Source of the DNA: Amphiura filiformis
Taxonomy: Eukaryota; Echinodermata; Ophiuroidea; Amphilepidida; Amphiuridae
Length of the DNA stretch: 64,000 bases
Reading direction: 5' to 3'
Assembly: GCF_039555335.1 (NCBI RefSeq)
Contig: NC_092628.1
Location: 60,189,547 to 60,253,546, forward strand
Below the pieces are notes generated by a model. The model searched no databases, was not told where the DNA came from, and saw only the letters and a list, made by a program, of their open reading frames with translations. How positions within the stretch are numbered: position 1 is the stretch's first letter; each line of letters starts with the position of its first letter. Position numbers and translations under genes: made by a program. Shown one piece after another: positions 9,911-21,371 of the stretch.

Positions 9911-12732
9911 GACTGGGGTAAAATTAAGGAACCATACAATGGTGGATGTCCTGTGAATGTGATGACACCAGCTGCTATATCTTATTTCTATGATGGATTG
10001 ACACAGCCATTTGATAGGTGAGTGCCTAGTATCTAGATGTCACAGGACTGGAGTAAGGAACCATACAATGGTGGATGTCCTGTGAATGTGATGACACCAG
10101 GTTCTATATCTTATTTCTATGATGGATTGACACAGCCATTTGATAGGTAAGTGCCTAGTATCTAGATGTCACAGGACTGGAGTAAGGAACCATACAATGG
10201 TGGATGTCCTGTGAATGTGATGACACCAGGTGCTATATCTTATTTCTATGATGGATTGACACAGCCATTTGATAGGTGAGTGCCTAGTATCTAGATGTCA
10301 CAGGACTGGAGTAAGGAACCATACAATGGTGGATGTCCTGTGAATGTGATGACACCAGGTTCTATATCTTATTTCTATGATGGATTGACACAGCCATTTG
10401 ATAGGTGAGTGCCTAGTATCTAGATGTCACAGGACTGGAGTAAGGAACCATACAATGGTGGATGTCCTGTGAATGTGATGACACCAGGTTCTATATCTTA
10501 TTTCTATGATGGATTGACACAACCATTTGATAGGTGAGTGCCTAGTATCTAGATGTCACAGGACTGGGGCAAGGAACCATTCAATGGTGGATGTCCTGTG
10601 AATGTGATGACACCAGGTTCTATATCTTATTTCTATGATGGATTGACACAACCATTTGATAGGTGAGTACCTAGTAGCTAGATGTCACAGGACTGGGGTA
10701 AGGAACCATACAATGGTGGATGTCCTGTGAATGTGATGACACCAGGTGCTATATCTTATTTCTATGATGGATTGACACAACCATTTGATAGGTGAGTGCC
10801 TAGTATCTAGATGTCACAGGACTGGGGTAAGGAACCATACAATGGTGGATGTCCTGTGAATGTGATGACACCAGGTGCTATATCTTATTTCTATGATGGA
10901 TTGACTCAGCCATTTGATAGGTGAATGCCTAGTAGCTAGATGTCACAGGACTGGGGTAAGGAACCATACAATGGTGGATGTCCTGTGAATGTGATGATAC
11001 CAGGTGCTATATCCTATTTCTATGATGGATTGACACAGCCATTTGATAGGTGAGTGCCTAGTATCTAGATGTCACAGGACAGGAGTAAGGAACCATACAA
11101 TGGTGGATGTCCTGTGAATGTGATGACACCAGGTTCTATATCTTATTTCTATGATGGATTGACACAGCCATTTGATAGGTGAGTGCCTAGTATCTAGATG
11201 TCACAGGACAGGAGTAAGGAACCATACAATGGTGGATGTCCTGTGAATGTGATGACACCAGGTTCTATATCTTATTTCTATGATGGATTGACACAGCCAT
11301 TTGATAGGTGAGTGCCTAGTATCTAGATGTCACAGGACTGGAGTAAGGAACCATACAATGGTGGATGTCCTGTGAATGTGATGACACCAGGTTCTATATC
11401 TTATTTCTATGATGGATTGACACAACCATTTGATAGGTGAGTGCCTAGTAGCTAGATGTCACAGGACTGGGGTAAGGAACCATACAATGGTGGATGTCCT
11501 GTGAATGTGATGACACCAGGTGCTATATCTTATTTCTATGATGGATTGACACAGCCATTTGATAGGTGAGTGCCTAGTAGCTAGATGTCACAGGACTGGG
11601 GTAAGGAACCATACAATGGTGGATGTCCTGTGAATGTGATGACACCAGGTGCTATATCTTATTTCTATGATGGATTGACTCAGCCATTTGATAGGCGAGT
11701 GCCTAGTAGCTAGATGTCACAGGACTGGGGTAAGGAACCATACAATGGTGGATGTCCTGTGAATGTGATGACACCAGGTTCTATATCTTATTTCTATGAT
11801 GGATTGACTCAGCCATTTGATAGGCGAGTGCCTAGTAGCTAGATGTCACAGGACTGGGGTAAGGAACCATACAATGGTGGATGTCCTATGAATGTGATGA
11901 CACCAGGTGCTATATCTTATTTCTATGATGGATTTACACAGCCATTTGATAGGTGAGTACCTAGTAGCTAGATGTCACAGGACTGGGGTAAGGAACCATA
12001 CAATGGTGGATGTCCTGTGAATGTGATGATACCAGGTGCTATATCTTATTTCTACGATGGATTGACACAGCCATTTGATAGGTGAGTGCCTAGTATCTAG
12101 ATGTCACAGGACAGGAGTAAGGAACCATACAATGGTGGATGTCCTGTGAATGTGATGACACCAGGTTCTATATCTTATTTCTATGATGGATTGACACAGC
12201 CATTTGATAGGTGAGTGCCAAGTAGCTAGATGTCACAGGACTGGGGTAAGGAACCATACAATGGTGGATGTCCTGTGAATGTGATGACACCAGGTGCTAT
12301 ATCTTATTTCTATGATGGATTGACACAGCCATTTGATAGGTGAGTGCCTAGTAGCTAGATGTCACAGGACTGGGGTATGGAACCATACAATGGTGGATGT
12401 CCTGTGAATGTGATGACACCAGGTGCTATATCTTATTTCTATGATGGATTGACACAGCCATTTGATAGGTGAGTGCCTAGTAGCTAGATGTCACAGGACT
12501 GGGGTAAAATTAAGGAACCATACAATGGTGGATGTCCTGTGAATGTGATGACACCAGGTGCTATATCTTATTTCTACGATGGATTGACACAGCCATTTGA
12601 TACGTGAGTGCCTAGTAGCTAGATGTCACAGGACTGGGGCAAGGAACTATACAAGGGTGGATGTCCTGTGAATGTGATGACACCAGGTTCTATATCTTAT
12701 TTCTACGATGGATTGACTCATCCATTTGATAG
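9911..12732 (+). repeat. Tandem array of 22 oxidase exon copies
   Basis: Twenty-two further copies of the 101-nt oxidase exon. They start at 9911 and 10046, then every 129 bp to 12497, and last at 12632. The consensus reads EPYNGGCPVNVMTPGAISYF, then YDGLTQPFDR. Every copy is open through the exon; the only length changes are two in-frame 6-bp insertions (copies at 9911 and 12497). Each has an AG acceptor and nearly all a GT donor; copies at 11594 and 11723 have GC instead. The spacer is only 28 nt, without a pyrimidine tract, so it is probably too short to be removed as an intron. Because 101 is not a multiple of three, joining two copies shifts frame and meets a stop within about 14 codons. 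Only one copy could be used per mRNA. Confidence 0.9.
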
Positions 12733-12748
12733 GTGAATGCGTTGTAGC

Positions 12749-12836
12749 TTTCTATGAAGGATTGACACGGCCATTTGATAGGCAAGTACCTAGTAGCAAG
12801 ATGTCAAAGGACTGGGGTAAGGAACCATACAATGGT
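12749..12836 (+). pseudogene. Broken oxidase exon fragments at array end
   Basis: Two partial copies close the array. Positions 12749-12781 match the 3' third of the exon (ATTGACACGGCCATTTGATA) and 12810-12836 match its first 27 nt. The array therefore decays at its 3' edge just before the next repeat begins. Confidence 0.75.
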
Positions 12837-12887
12837 TCTAACTTACATTTCTCAGTTACTTTTCATCCATTTCATCACCACAATCTA

Positions 12888-14862
12888 TATAATAATACGC
12901 TATTCTCTGTCTCTCTGTCTGTCTGTCTGTCTGTGACTGCTAATGTGAGGCCACCGTAGGTGATACGGGGCTCAAACTTGGTGGGTGGGTGCAGCTTGGT
13001 ATGAGGAAGAACAAGTTTATATTTTTTAAGGTCAAAGGTCAAGGACGGGGTCAAGTTCAATTGAAGTCTAATTTCAAATACTTTAAATGGCCAATCTAAC
13101 CATGCCATTGTGTTGACCTTGGACTATCAAACAAAAGTTTCCACAGTGACCTTTTCGTCAGACCAACGGTTAAGAGGTCAAAGGTCAAGAAAGGTAAAAA
13201 TTTCAAACTGCCCCTATGAAGCTCAAACTTGGTGGGTGGATGGAACTTGGAATAACAAATAAAAGTTTCCACAATGACCTTTTTGTCAGACCTACGGTTA
13301 AGAGGTCATAGGTCAAGAAAGGTAAAATTTCAAATTGCCCCTATGGAGCTCAAACTTGGTGGGTGGGTGGACCTTGACTAACAAGCAAAAGTTTCCACGG
13401 TGACCTTTTCATCATACCCACGGTTAAGAGGTCATAGGTCAAGAAAGGTAACAAATTCAAATTGCTCCTATGGACCTCAAACTTGGTGGGTGGATGGAAC
13501 TTGGACTAACAAACAAAAGTTTCCACGGTGACCTTTTCGTCATACCTACGGTTAAGAGGTCATAGGTCAAGAAAGGTAACAATTTCAAATTGCTCCTATG
13601 GACCTCAAACTTGGTGGGTGGGTGGACCTTGGACTAACAAACAATAATAATACGCTATTCTCTGTCTCCGCCTCTGTTTGTCTGTGACTGCTAATGTGAG
13701 GCCGTCGTAGGTCGCACAGGGCTCAAACTCGGTGGGTGGGTGCAGCTTGGTATGAGGAAGAACGAGTTTATATTTTTTAAGGTCAAAGGTCAAGGACGGG
13801 GTCAAGTTCAATTGAAGTCTAATTTCAAATACTTTAAATGGCAAATCTAGCCATGCCATTGTGTTGACCTTGGACTATCAAACAAAAGTTTCCACGGTGA
13901 CCTTTTGTCAGACCAACGGTTAAGAGGTCAAAGGTCAAGAAAGGTAAAAATTTCAAACTGCCCCTATGAAGCTCAAACTTGGTCGGTGGATGGAACTTGG
14001 AATAACAAATAAAATTTCCACGGTGACCTTTTTTGTCAGACCCACGGTTAAGAGGTCATAGGTCAAGAAAGGTAACAATTCAAATTGCTCCTATGGAGCT
14101 CAATCTTGGTGGGTGGGTGGACCTTGGACTAACAAACAAAAGTTTCCATGGTGACCTTTTCGTCATAGAGGTCATAGGTCAAGAAAGGTAAAAATTTCAA
14201 ATTGCCCCTATGGAGCTCAAACTTGGTGGGTGGGTGGACCTTGGACTAACAAACAAAAGTTTCCACGGTGACCTTTTTCGTCATACCCACGGTTAAGAGG
14301 TCATAGGTCAAGAAAGGTCACAATTTCAAATTAATCCTATGGAGCTCAAACTTGGTGGGTGGGTGGACCTTGGACTAACAAACAAAAGTTTCCACGGTGA
14401 TCTTTTCGTCAGACCCACGGTTAAGAGGTCATAGGTCAAGACACGTCAACATCTCCAAGTTCCCCTCTGGAACTCAAAGTTGGTGGGTGGGTGGACCTTG
14501 GACTAACAAACAAAAGATTCCACGGTGATCTTTTCTTCAGACCTACGCTTAAGAGGTCAAAGGTCAAAAGGTAAAAATTTCAAATTGCCTATGGAGCTCA
14601 TACTTGGTGGGTATGTGGAAATTGGACTAACAAACAAAAGTTCCATTGTGACCTTTTTGTCAGACCTACGGTTGAGAGGTCATAGGTCAAAAAACAAAGA
14701 TTTCAAATTGCTCATGGAGCTAAAACTTGGTCGGTGGGTGTAACTTTGGCCAAGGAAGCCCAGGTTTGTGTTTGTTAGGTCATCCATGGTCAACAATTTT
14801 GAGATCTGCAAAAGCCAATAACTATGACAGCCGAGAACCGCAAAATACGGGTAACCGCCTAG
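12888..14862. mobile_element. GGTCA-rich tandem array in a Helitron-like element
   Basis: About fourteen diverged units of roughly 120 bp, each with AAACTTGGTGGGTGG, a CCACGGTGACCTTTT word and GGTTAAGAGGTCA. Several places hold a perfect AGGTCAAAGGTCA. A larger duplication of about 750 bp is also visible, because the CGCTATTCTCTGTCTC start recurs at 12900 and 13650. The 3' edge carries GCCGAGAACCG and ends in CTAG at 14859-14862, like the copies ending at 54086 and 61718. It lies inside the last intron of the oxidase gene. Confidence 0.7.
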
Positions 14863-15228
14863 TATAGTAGAATTAGAATATTCATATATTTAACTAAATA
14901 AATCACATTCTTCCATAAAAATGCACTAACAGATCTAATTTGGTAGTTTTTCCAATAATATGTGCATCCTGTATGGTCGCAGCCATGTCAGAATTTCAAC
15001 CCGGAAGTCATATTTTGCGAATTCTGGCAGTTATGTTATTCCTTGAAAATTCACTTCCAATAAATGCCCCCTTTTTGAAATTGCAACCTGACATTTAATA
15101 GAGTAAATACAGTATATACTTTTATTTTAAAACAATGATGAATGTAATTATAATCATCATTTCATTCTACTGTCAGTAAATTGTTCAAAATAATACCCTT
15201 CTGTACTATTTTACTGTCTTCCTTATAG

Positions 15229-15349
15229 AGTCCATTGGGCTGGCACAGAATCAGCATCAATATGGCGTGGGTACATGAGTGGAGCTGTCCAGTCAGGAAT
15301 GCATGCAGCGGATGAAGTGCTTGCATGCCTCTGGCCAGGTTTATCATGA
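15229..15349 (+). CDS. Flavin monoamine oxidase-like terminal exon
   Basis: The last coding exon of the oxidase gene. A pyrimidine-rich acceptor (CTGTCTTCCTTATAG) precedes AGTCCATTGG. The first base completes the Arg codon left by the 101-nt exon, giving DR|VHWAGTESASIWRGYMSGA, then a helix ending EVLACLWPGLS and a TGA at 15347. This is the family's C-terminal FAD-binding signature (AGTE...W.GYM.GA...G..AA.EVL in MAO), including the Tyr of the aromatic cage. Family enzymes oxidise amines or amino acids with oxygen, releasing peroxide. No hydrophobic tail anchor follows, so mitochondrial-membrane MAO itself is unlikely. A donor-like GATGATGTAAGT just after the stop might permit a longer alternative end in another frame. 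Confidence 0.82.
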
Positions 15350-15805
15350 GGAGCTAGATGATGTAAGTTTGGATATGACCTTGCCGGCAGACCTTGGTGT
15401 GCAAATGTAACCCCTGGTAAATGTTTAAAATCGTGCAGGCTATTTTAGGGTATTAATAGATACCTATTTAAAATTTTAGTTTTCACTGATCACATTGTCC
15501 CCTTTTAATTTCGAGCCAAACAAATAAAGTTTAACAAAGAAAATTGCTATTTCATTCCAGCGCCTACAATGCGTATATTAGCTGACCGATCGTATTACAT
15601 GTACTATTGAGCAGAGCTTTATACAGCTGGGATGTATAAATAAGACGTAAGATGAATAGAGATAATAATGCACACAGTTTATAAGTCACTGATTCAATAA
15701 TACATGTACACATAAGCTGACATGCATGAAACATGTTAACCATCATTCGAACTTAAAATAAAACTGTAGATCTCCGGATTTAATATAAAAAGCACTTCAG
15801 GCGTA

Positions 15806-15999
15806 ATGTTCGCTCATACTACACTGTAATTGCTTTGCGGTGCGTTGCCACACCGCATTGTACTGCAAAATACTGCATTATGGTATCGCAATACATTTTA
15901 ACTTGGAAATGAGATGAGTTACGTTCAGCTGCGGCAAAAAGTAATCAATATATCGGCAACGCACTGCAAAGCAATTGCAGCGTAGTATGAACGGACCTT
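15806..15999. mobile_element. MITE, family A, copy 1
   Basis: Inverted ends both carry TTCATACTAC-like and AATTGCTTTGC words (right end reads CAATTGCAGCGTAGTATGAA). The interior word GGCAAAAAGTAATCAATAT recurs in reverse at 32291-32490, so these are two opposite insertions of one element family. No coding capacity. Confidence 0.75.
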
Positions 16000-16291
16000 T
16001 AGTCTTTCACATGGTATTTTAATTAGTACACCATTTGGGCGAAATTCAAGAAAAATTGAGGGTGTCGCTGTTGAGCAAATCACATATTATCGTTTTAAAT
16101 AAGGGTAAGAGGTCACATTTTGGACAATGTTGAGGATTCTGTCTGTACGGATCGATAGTTGTACTTGTAGCTACATGTACTGTATAGCAGGAATTTTTCG
16201 CGGGGGTTTCATTTTTGAGCTTTTCATGGTTGAACAGGCAGCTACACAATTTTTACCCTGTGAAAATATTTAATACACATAGATATAGTAC

Positions 16292-16645
16292 TTAGGGCTG
16301 TGCAATAATTATGAGGCGGGGGTAAAATTTCGAATGGCCCTCCAAAACTGCTTGCCCCCCTCTTGGCCCGCCAAAAATCTTTGCCCCCTGCACATGCCAA
16401 CTTTTTGGGATCCCAATTTTCAAACCTTAAATGGTCTAGGTATATGTTGCGAGCGCAGCGAGTGGGAAAATTTGCATATTAAAGCGTTTCCGTACTGTTT
16501 TCCTGAGCCTTTTTAGAGCATTTTATTTAAAAGGCCCCCCAATGAACGTGTGCCAAAAATCCCTTGCCCCCCTCTTGGCTGGCCAAAAATTGATTGCCGC
16601 CCAATTTTACCCTCCCCAGGGCTCATAATTATTGCACAGCCCCTT
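16292..16645. mobile_element. MITE, GTGCAATAATTATGAG family, copy 1
   Basis: The ends are inverted: GGGCTGTGCAATAATTATGAG at the left and its complement at 16623-16642. The interior alternates C-runs with TTGGCC.GCCAAAAAT words. The same termini recur at 44530, and single ends occur at about 40786, 56122 and 57536. The open frame 16334-16516 is only repeat sequence. Confidence 0.75.
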
Positions 16646-18499
16646 AATGTAAATATACATTATAAGAAATGCTTTTTAACACCCACTATACTGTCCAGAA
16701 TTGATAAAATTACGAAAAATTAACCCAGCAAAAATATCTCACTATACAGTAATTGAATGGAGCTTCTCATTTATCAACATAGACTACCCCGTAGTCCACT
16801 TGCCCTTTGTGCATTCACTGGATATTGTATTTAAGCTTAAAACTCTGATTTAATTAATGTGTGCACAATTGATAGATTTTCACATCTGATCTTTTCAGTC
16901 ACCCTACTCCCTCTGTTTGTTAGCTTCCCAAGTGGAGTACTGACTTTGGATTGCGGTTTAATTGCTTTTACACGGTTGTCTATGAGCTTCTATGGATAAG
17001 ATTGTCGGAAATCTGGCCTACTAAAATTGGCCATGATCTGTAATGCATCTTTAAATGGATCTGGCTTGCGACAGCCCAAAAATCTCGTTATGGTTTAAAT
17101 CCTCCGGGTACCTGTCATTACCATTAATAACTACATGGTACACAAGTATGCGGCCTTTGTGTTGTGTAATTGCATGAACGCGCCTGTGAGTGCATGAGCT
17201 GCCTTGTATTTGCTTGTGGTTAAATTTGATTGATAAACAAGTATGATTGACAGTGTGAGTGTTGGGGACTTTGCCCGCTCAAAATCCGCTTAAAATTGAA
17301 AGTTCATAGTCCATTTTTAACCTGGAATTTCGCGATTAATAAACTGGCAGATTCTAAAATCAGAATTGTTCAGTATTGAAGTGCCAATACAATTATGACA
17401 TTATGATATGTTGCATTCAATAATAAAGCCTACGTACACTTTACTTATACTGTCACTAATATAATTATATAAACTTTTTCATAACAATTTTGTACTAGTA
17501 TTTTGATGTAATAAATATCAGTATAATTTCGAGTCCAACTGAATGCTTTCATCATGCATTAAAAACATGCTTTTATTTATCAAAAATCAACTATGGCATA
17601 GTCTATTATCAACACTGCCATTTTCTTCATTTTGCCAATTTTTTCATATGGTAAAATTATCAAATGACAATTTTATTAACTTGTCTTTTTCATTAAAGCT
17701 ATTGCTACTTTTTTGTTTCAAATTTGTCGCACTTTTGCTGGGATCACTGCTGGTGCCTACTGTATTTTCCATCTATTTCTAATCAGTTGATTGAAATAAG
17801 CATCATTTTCAATTTGCAGGCTTGTATAGAAATTGACAAACTCTTCATGTGTGATCTGAAAAACAATGGGAAATTAGTGAAAATTAGTAACTCAATTCAA
17901 AACAAAGATAAACTAGAGCCAATCTGTGCACAAAGTGCATGACCGTAAGCCAGGCCATGTTACAGTTCAGGGTTTTAGATATGGTTTTTGGCTGGAGCTG
18001 GCTGACTGCCACAAAAGACTTTGTCTAACAAATAATGTTTTCACCATGATAAAAACTTAAAAATAGCAACAACAAAAAAATTAGGAGGTTGATACTTTGG
18101 AGATGGAAGGAGTAGCATTTTTTAGGGAAAATCACATGAAAATATGAAATCAGATTTTCGGCCATAATGACCTTTGTATGATCTTTGACCTCGATTTGGT
18201 CATGTTACATTTGTGCCACTAATAGCCATTTTGATCCTAGTGACCTAAACTTTGATGACTTACTAGTATTCCCTCCAAAAGCCACTCTATCTGACTCAAC
18301 TGTTATCACATAGTTTGGTATGATGTGAAGCATCTCTGGTAGGAGTGCAACTTTGTCCTCCCCTACTAGCACATCCACTATTTCTGGCTCCCATTAAAAT
18401 GATTGAAATACCGGCATAAAATGCCATAGGTGGGGAGTGCGGGTCATCAGCATGGCATGATATCGGGCCATCCCCCTTTAAAGCCCCTAAGTATGTTAC
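16646..18499. other. Intergenic, no clear gene
   Basis: AT-rich sequence between the oxidase end and the EF-hand gene. Apart from the diverged repeat at 17612-17755, I see no gene. I searched by eye for the missing last calcyphosin exon (an EEF..YYAG.S motif on the minus strand) and did not find it. Confidence 0.4.
17612..17755 (-). repeat. Diverged direct repeat of 19093-19232
   Basis: About 140 bp resembles 19093-19232. Shared words are CCAAATGACAATTT-like and GCTGGGATCACTG. On the minus strand both translate to a similar SDPS...KLSF.(I/N)F...NEEN pattern, open at 19 kb but with a stop here. This may be a duplicated exon or an unnamed repeat. Confidence 0.4.
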
Positions 18500-19643
18500 C
18501 TTTCCATCTGGATCGTCTGGTGTCGAATCAAAAGTTGCCAAGTAGTTTTCAAACACTTCTTCTTCAGTCCATGTCCCATCTTTATATTTCGGGTGTTGCC
18601 TAAGATTGTTTAAGTCTTGTAGGTCTTCTACAGTGACAACACCATCACCATTCTTGTCAAATTTCTCAAATGCTTTGTCAAGGATATGCATTCGTGATTC
18701 AGACATTGGTGGCTGAAAATATATAGAAAGTGTTTAGAAATCTAATCATTCAATGTTTGCAGTGGTATATAGAGCGCAATTTCCAAAATCATTCGCAATA
18801 CCAGGACAAGTGCATGCTAAGCATGCACAAATTTGCCATTTTAATGCCAAAATTGTCAAAAATTAGGTTAAAGGCCCATTCAGTGATTTGCACATCCGGA
18901 TGATCGTAAAAATCATCAAAATTCAGATTTTGGTACCTTTGTCATTGTCATAGATGTGCTAACATAGCCTGCAAGTGGTTCAGCCAAAACCCATCTATTA
19001 AGACAAAATAAGACATTTTACACGAATCTGTAATTTTGATACTGACAGTATCTAAATTAGCTACATGTATTTGAATGGGGCTTCAACTTCGTCAGTACTG
19101 CTGTTTTCTTCGTTTTTTGCCAAATTTGTCATTTCAAAAATACCAAATGACAATTTGAATGACATATCCTTCACTTTTAAGCAATTTATAAACAATTTTA
19201 ATTTTTTTACACTTGCGCTGGGATCACTGAATGGGTCTTTAAATGTAGTGTAAAACATGAGTAGAAATACAAATTATGAATTTGGTTCAATATGCGCCTG
19301 ATATTTTGAGTCAGCAGAGGTGAAAACTTCCCCCTCCCATTAATATGCCAAAGTCATTATTGTCATTTGTTGTCATCAGTCACCAAAGCCCCCTGAAGGC
19401 CGCTCTGATGACTACACCCAGGGTCTATACTATTATTATGAAATGTTAAATCTAATACTACTTACCCTTAAGCCTAACAAGAATTCGTTTAAGTCAATGG
19501 TACCACTGCCATCCTTGTCTAATGCCTGAAACATAACCTTGGCTTCATCTGGATTAACTTCAACTCCGAAATCAGGAAGAAATTTCATGAATTCTTGCAA
19601 ATCTAACGAATTATTGCCATCATCATCCATAATTCGAAATGCT
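18500..19643 (-). CDS. Calcyphosin-like EF-hand protein, two exons
   Basis: Two minus-strand exons, 19466-19643 and 18500-18712, join in phase to give LLGLR|PPMSESRM, as in calcyphosin (LRPPMS). The first exon has two 12-residue calcium loops, DDDGNNSLDLQE and DKDGSGTIDLNE. The second has DKNGDGVVTVED, then HPKYKDGTWTEEEVF and the irregular fourth loop DSTPDDPDGK, all diagnostic of calcyphosin. Splice sites fit: TTTTTAG acceptor, AGG|GTAAGT donor, TTTTCAG acceptor and AAAG|GTAACA donor. Both ends are missing: the N-terminal exon and the final exon with YYAG and the C-terminal Trp were not found. Calcyphosins are cytosolic calcium-signalling proteins. Reading past the donor at 18500 gives unrelated residues to 18296, probably intron. 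Confidence 0.88.
19093..19232 (-). repeat. Diverged direct repeat of 17612-17755
   Basis: Partner of 17612-17755. It lies between the two calcyphosin exons, and on the minus strand is open from 19258 to 19061 (FSDPSASVKKLK ... NEENSSTDE). No splice site pair makes it a convincing exon. Confidence 0.4.
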
Positions 19644-20806
19644 CTAAAAATTTATAAACAAAGGAAACCATCTGTTGATATATTGCATGGTCTACCGTGG
19701 ATGTTACTGCAACTGGGGATCGGCCCGTTAAGATGTGCAATTGACTGTAAACAGCCTAAAAATGCATTCAAAGAGCAGGTCTATTGCAAAAACAACATCA
19801 TATCATTGGCAAGCTAATATTATGAGGACATTGAAAATGACTCCTTTTTTGAGAAAATAAGACATTTAAAATTGATATTCCGCAAAAACCAACTGAAGCG
19901 ATGAGTTCCTTCGAACGAGACAGATTTGGCCTAGAAAAAAATTGATGTCATGAAGTGACTGTGCCTGTTTTGCGAGAAGGGATTATAAACATTCTCAATG
20001 CACAGAACGTATACTGTTGTTGTTCACAGAAAAAACTCTAAATTAAGTATTACAAATTTAATGGTTTTTAAACATATGGATAAAATCAGCCGCTTCTTTT
20101 TTTATATATTAGTAAATTGTGAGAACCACTGAACCAATACCAGGCTTGTTTGTACTCATTTTGATGCATTTTTCATACCGATTCCAAATATGGTCATGAC
20201 AATTTACATTTCTGAAATTTCTGAATTTTTAAAACAAAATTTGAAAGTTGTCATCTGCAAATCAACACCCGCTTGGAGAGGGTTAAAAATGTAAATATGG
20301 GCTCATAATAGGTTACACTGTAGTCAAAGTTGTTTCATTTTCATTCAGTGTAATTAATGTGCTTAAGGGCTGGAGTATGGACGTTTGCACAGTAATTTTT
20401 GTCGGACATGATAGTTCTTCAGACATATCAAATTGCATTCTGAATACGAAGAATGTCCTTCTGAAATTCACAATATGATACACATTTTATGGTAAATGAT
20501 TGAAAATTGATATTTTTGATATTTAACAGTCCTTGAAGTAATTCAACTTTATAAATCTAATGATAGGCCTAGATGTACTTAAAGTGTATGTAGCTAGGAT
20601 GAAAAGCCCACGATCAATTGAAAATTTTGACCTTTTATATGTGCCTGTCCTTGTTGGTTGATAAACACATTATTTTGGTCCTTTGCAAAAATACATGAGG
20701 TACATATGCAACTTCAAAAATGTTGCTGAATTTTAGGGTGTTTTAGACAGGTGTATTATCAGTGAATTACTTCATTATTTTGTATTCTACCATTATTCCC
20801 CTCTAG

Positions 20807-20895
20807 GTGATGGTTTCATCTTAGATGTAGACGAGGTTCCTCAAGACATGATGATAACCTCAACTGTAGTAGAAGAAGCTCAGTCAATACTATAA
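20807..20895 (+). CDS. Possible 3'-terminal exon, unknown protein
   Basis: A strong acceptor (TTATTCCCCTCTAG) is followed by an open frame DGFILDVDEVPQDMMITSTV, then VEEAQSIL and a TAA at 20893. It would be entered in phase 1, which does not fit a direct splice from the visible oxidase exon. I do not recognise the protein. It could be the end of another plus-strand gene with unseen exons. Confidence 0.35.
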
Positions 20896-21371
20896 TAGCT
20901 AGGTAAGACTGCATAGAAGAGCTATTCCATTTAAAGTACACAATACACTACCCCTGTGGAAGGTTCAGCTGAAGTCTGCCACAGAGGGAGTATGAGTTTT
21001 CATTAGAATAGACAGCTGGGTAACATTTGAAAAACTCACTCCATTTGTGGTGGAAGATATAGGTACAGCCCCGGGTACAGCCATACTACCTCTGTGGAAG
21101 ATTTAGCTAAATCAGTCCATAGAGGGAGTATAGGTTTCAGGTAGAAAAGACAATCCGGTTACTTCCATTGGAAATACTCATTCCAGAAGATAGAGGTAAA
21201 GCCGTAATACAGGGGGATTATGGGTTTCAAAATGATTAACTCTGATCAATTACATTTGAAATAAAATACTCCCCTGTGGAAGATATTTCCAAAATCTACC
21301 ACAGGGTAGTGTGTATTTCAACTGGAATAGCCCTATGGAGTGTGTCACATATCGTTATTTAAATTTGTAAA

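Noticed and set aside
9911-12732. A CRISPR-like look: regular repeats with short spacers
   Set aside because: The repeated unit is a coding exon, the spacers are near-identical, and the surrounding DNA has spliced eukaryotic genes.
15347-15363. Extension of the oxidase exon past its stop to the donor-like GATGATGTAAGT
   Set aside because: It needs a change of frame, and the phase would not match the candidate exon at 20807; kept only as a note.
18296-18499. Extension of the calcyphosin reading frame with FYAGIS, resembling the family's YYAGVS
   Set aside because: The EEF lead-in and the following SID...W residues are missing, and a good donor lies at the end of the exon at 18500; probably intron.
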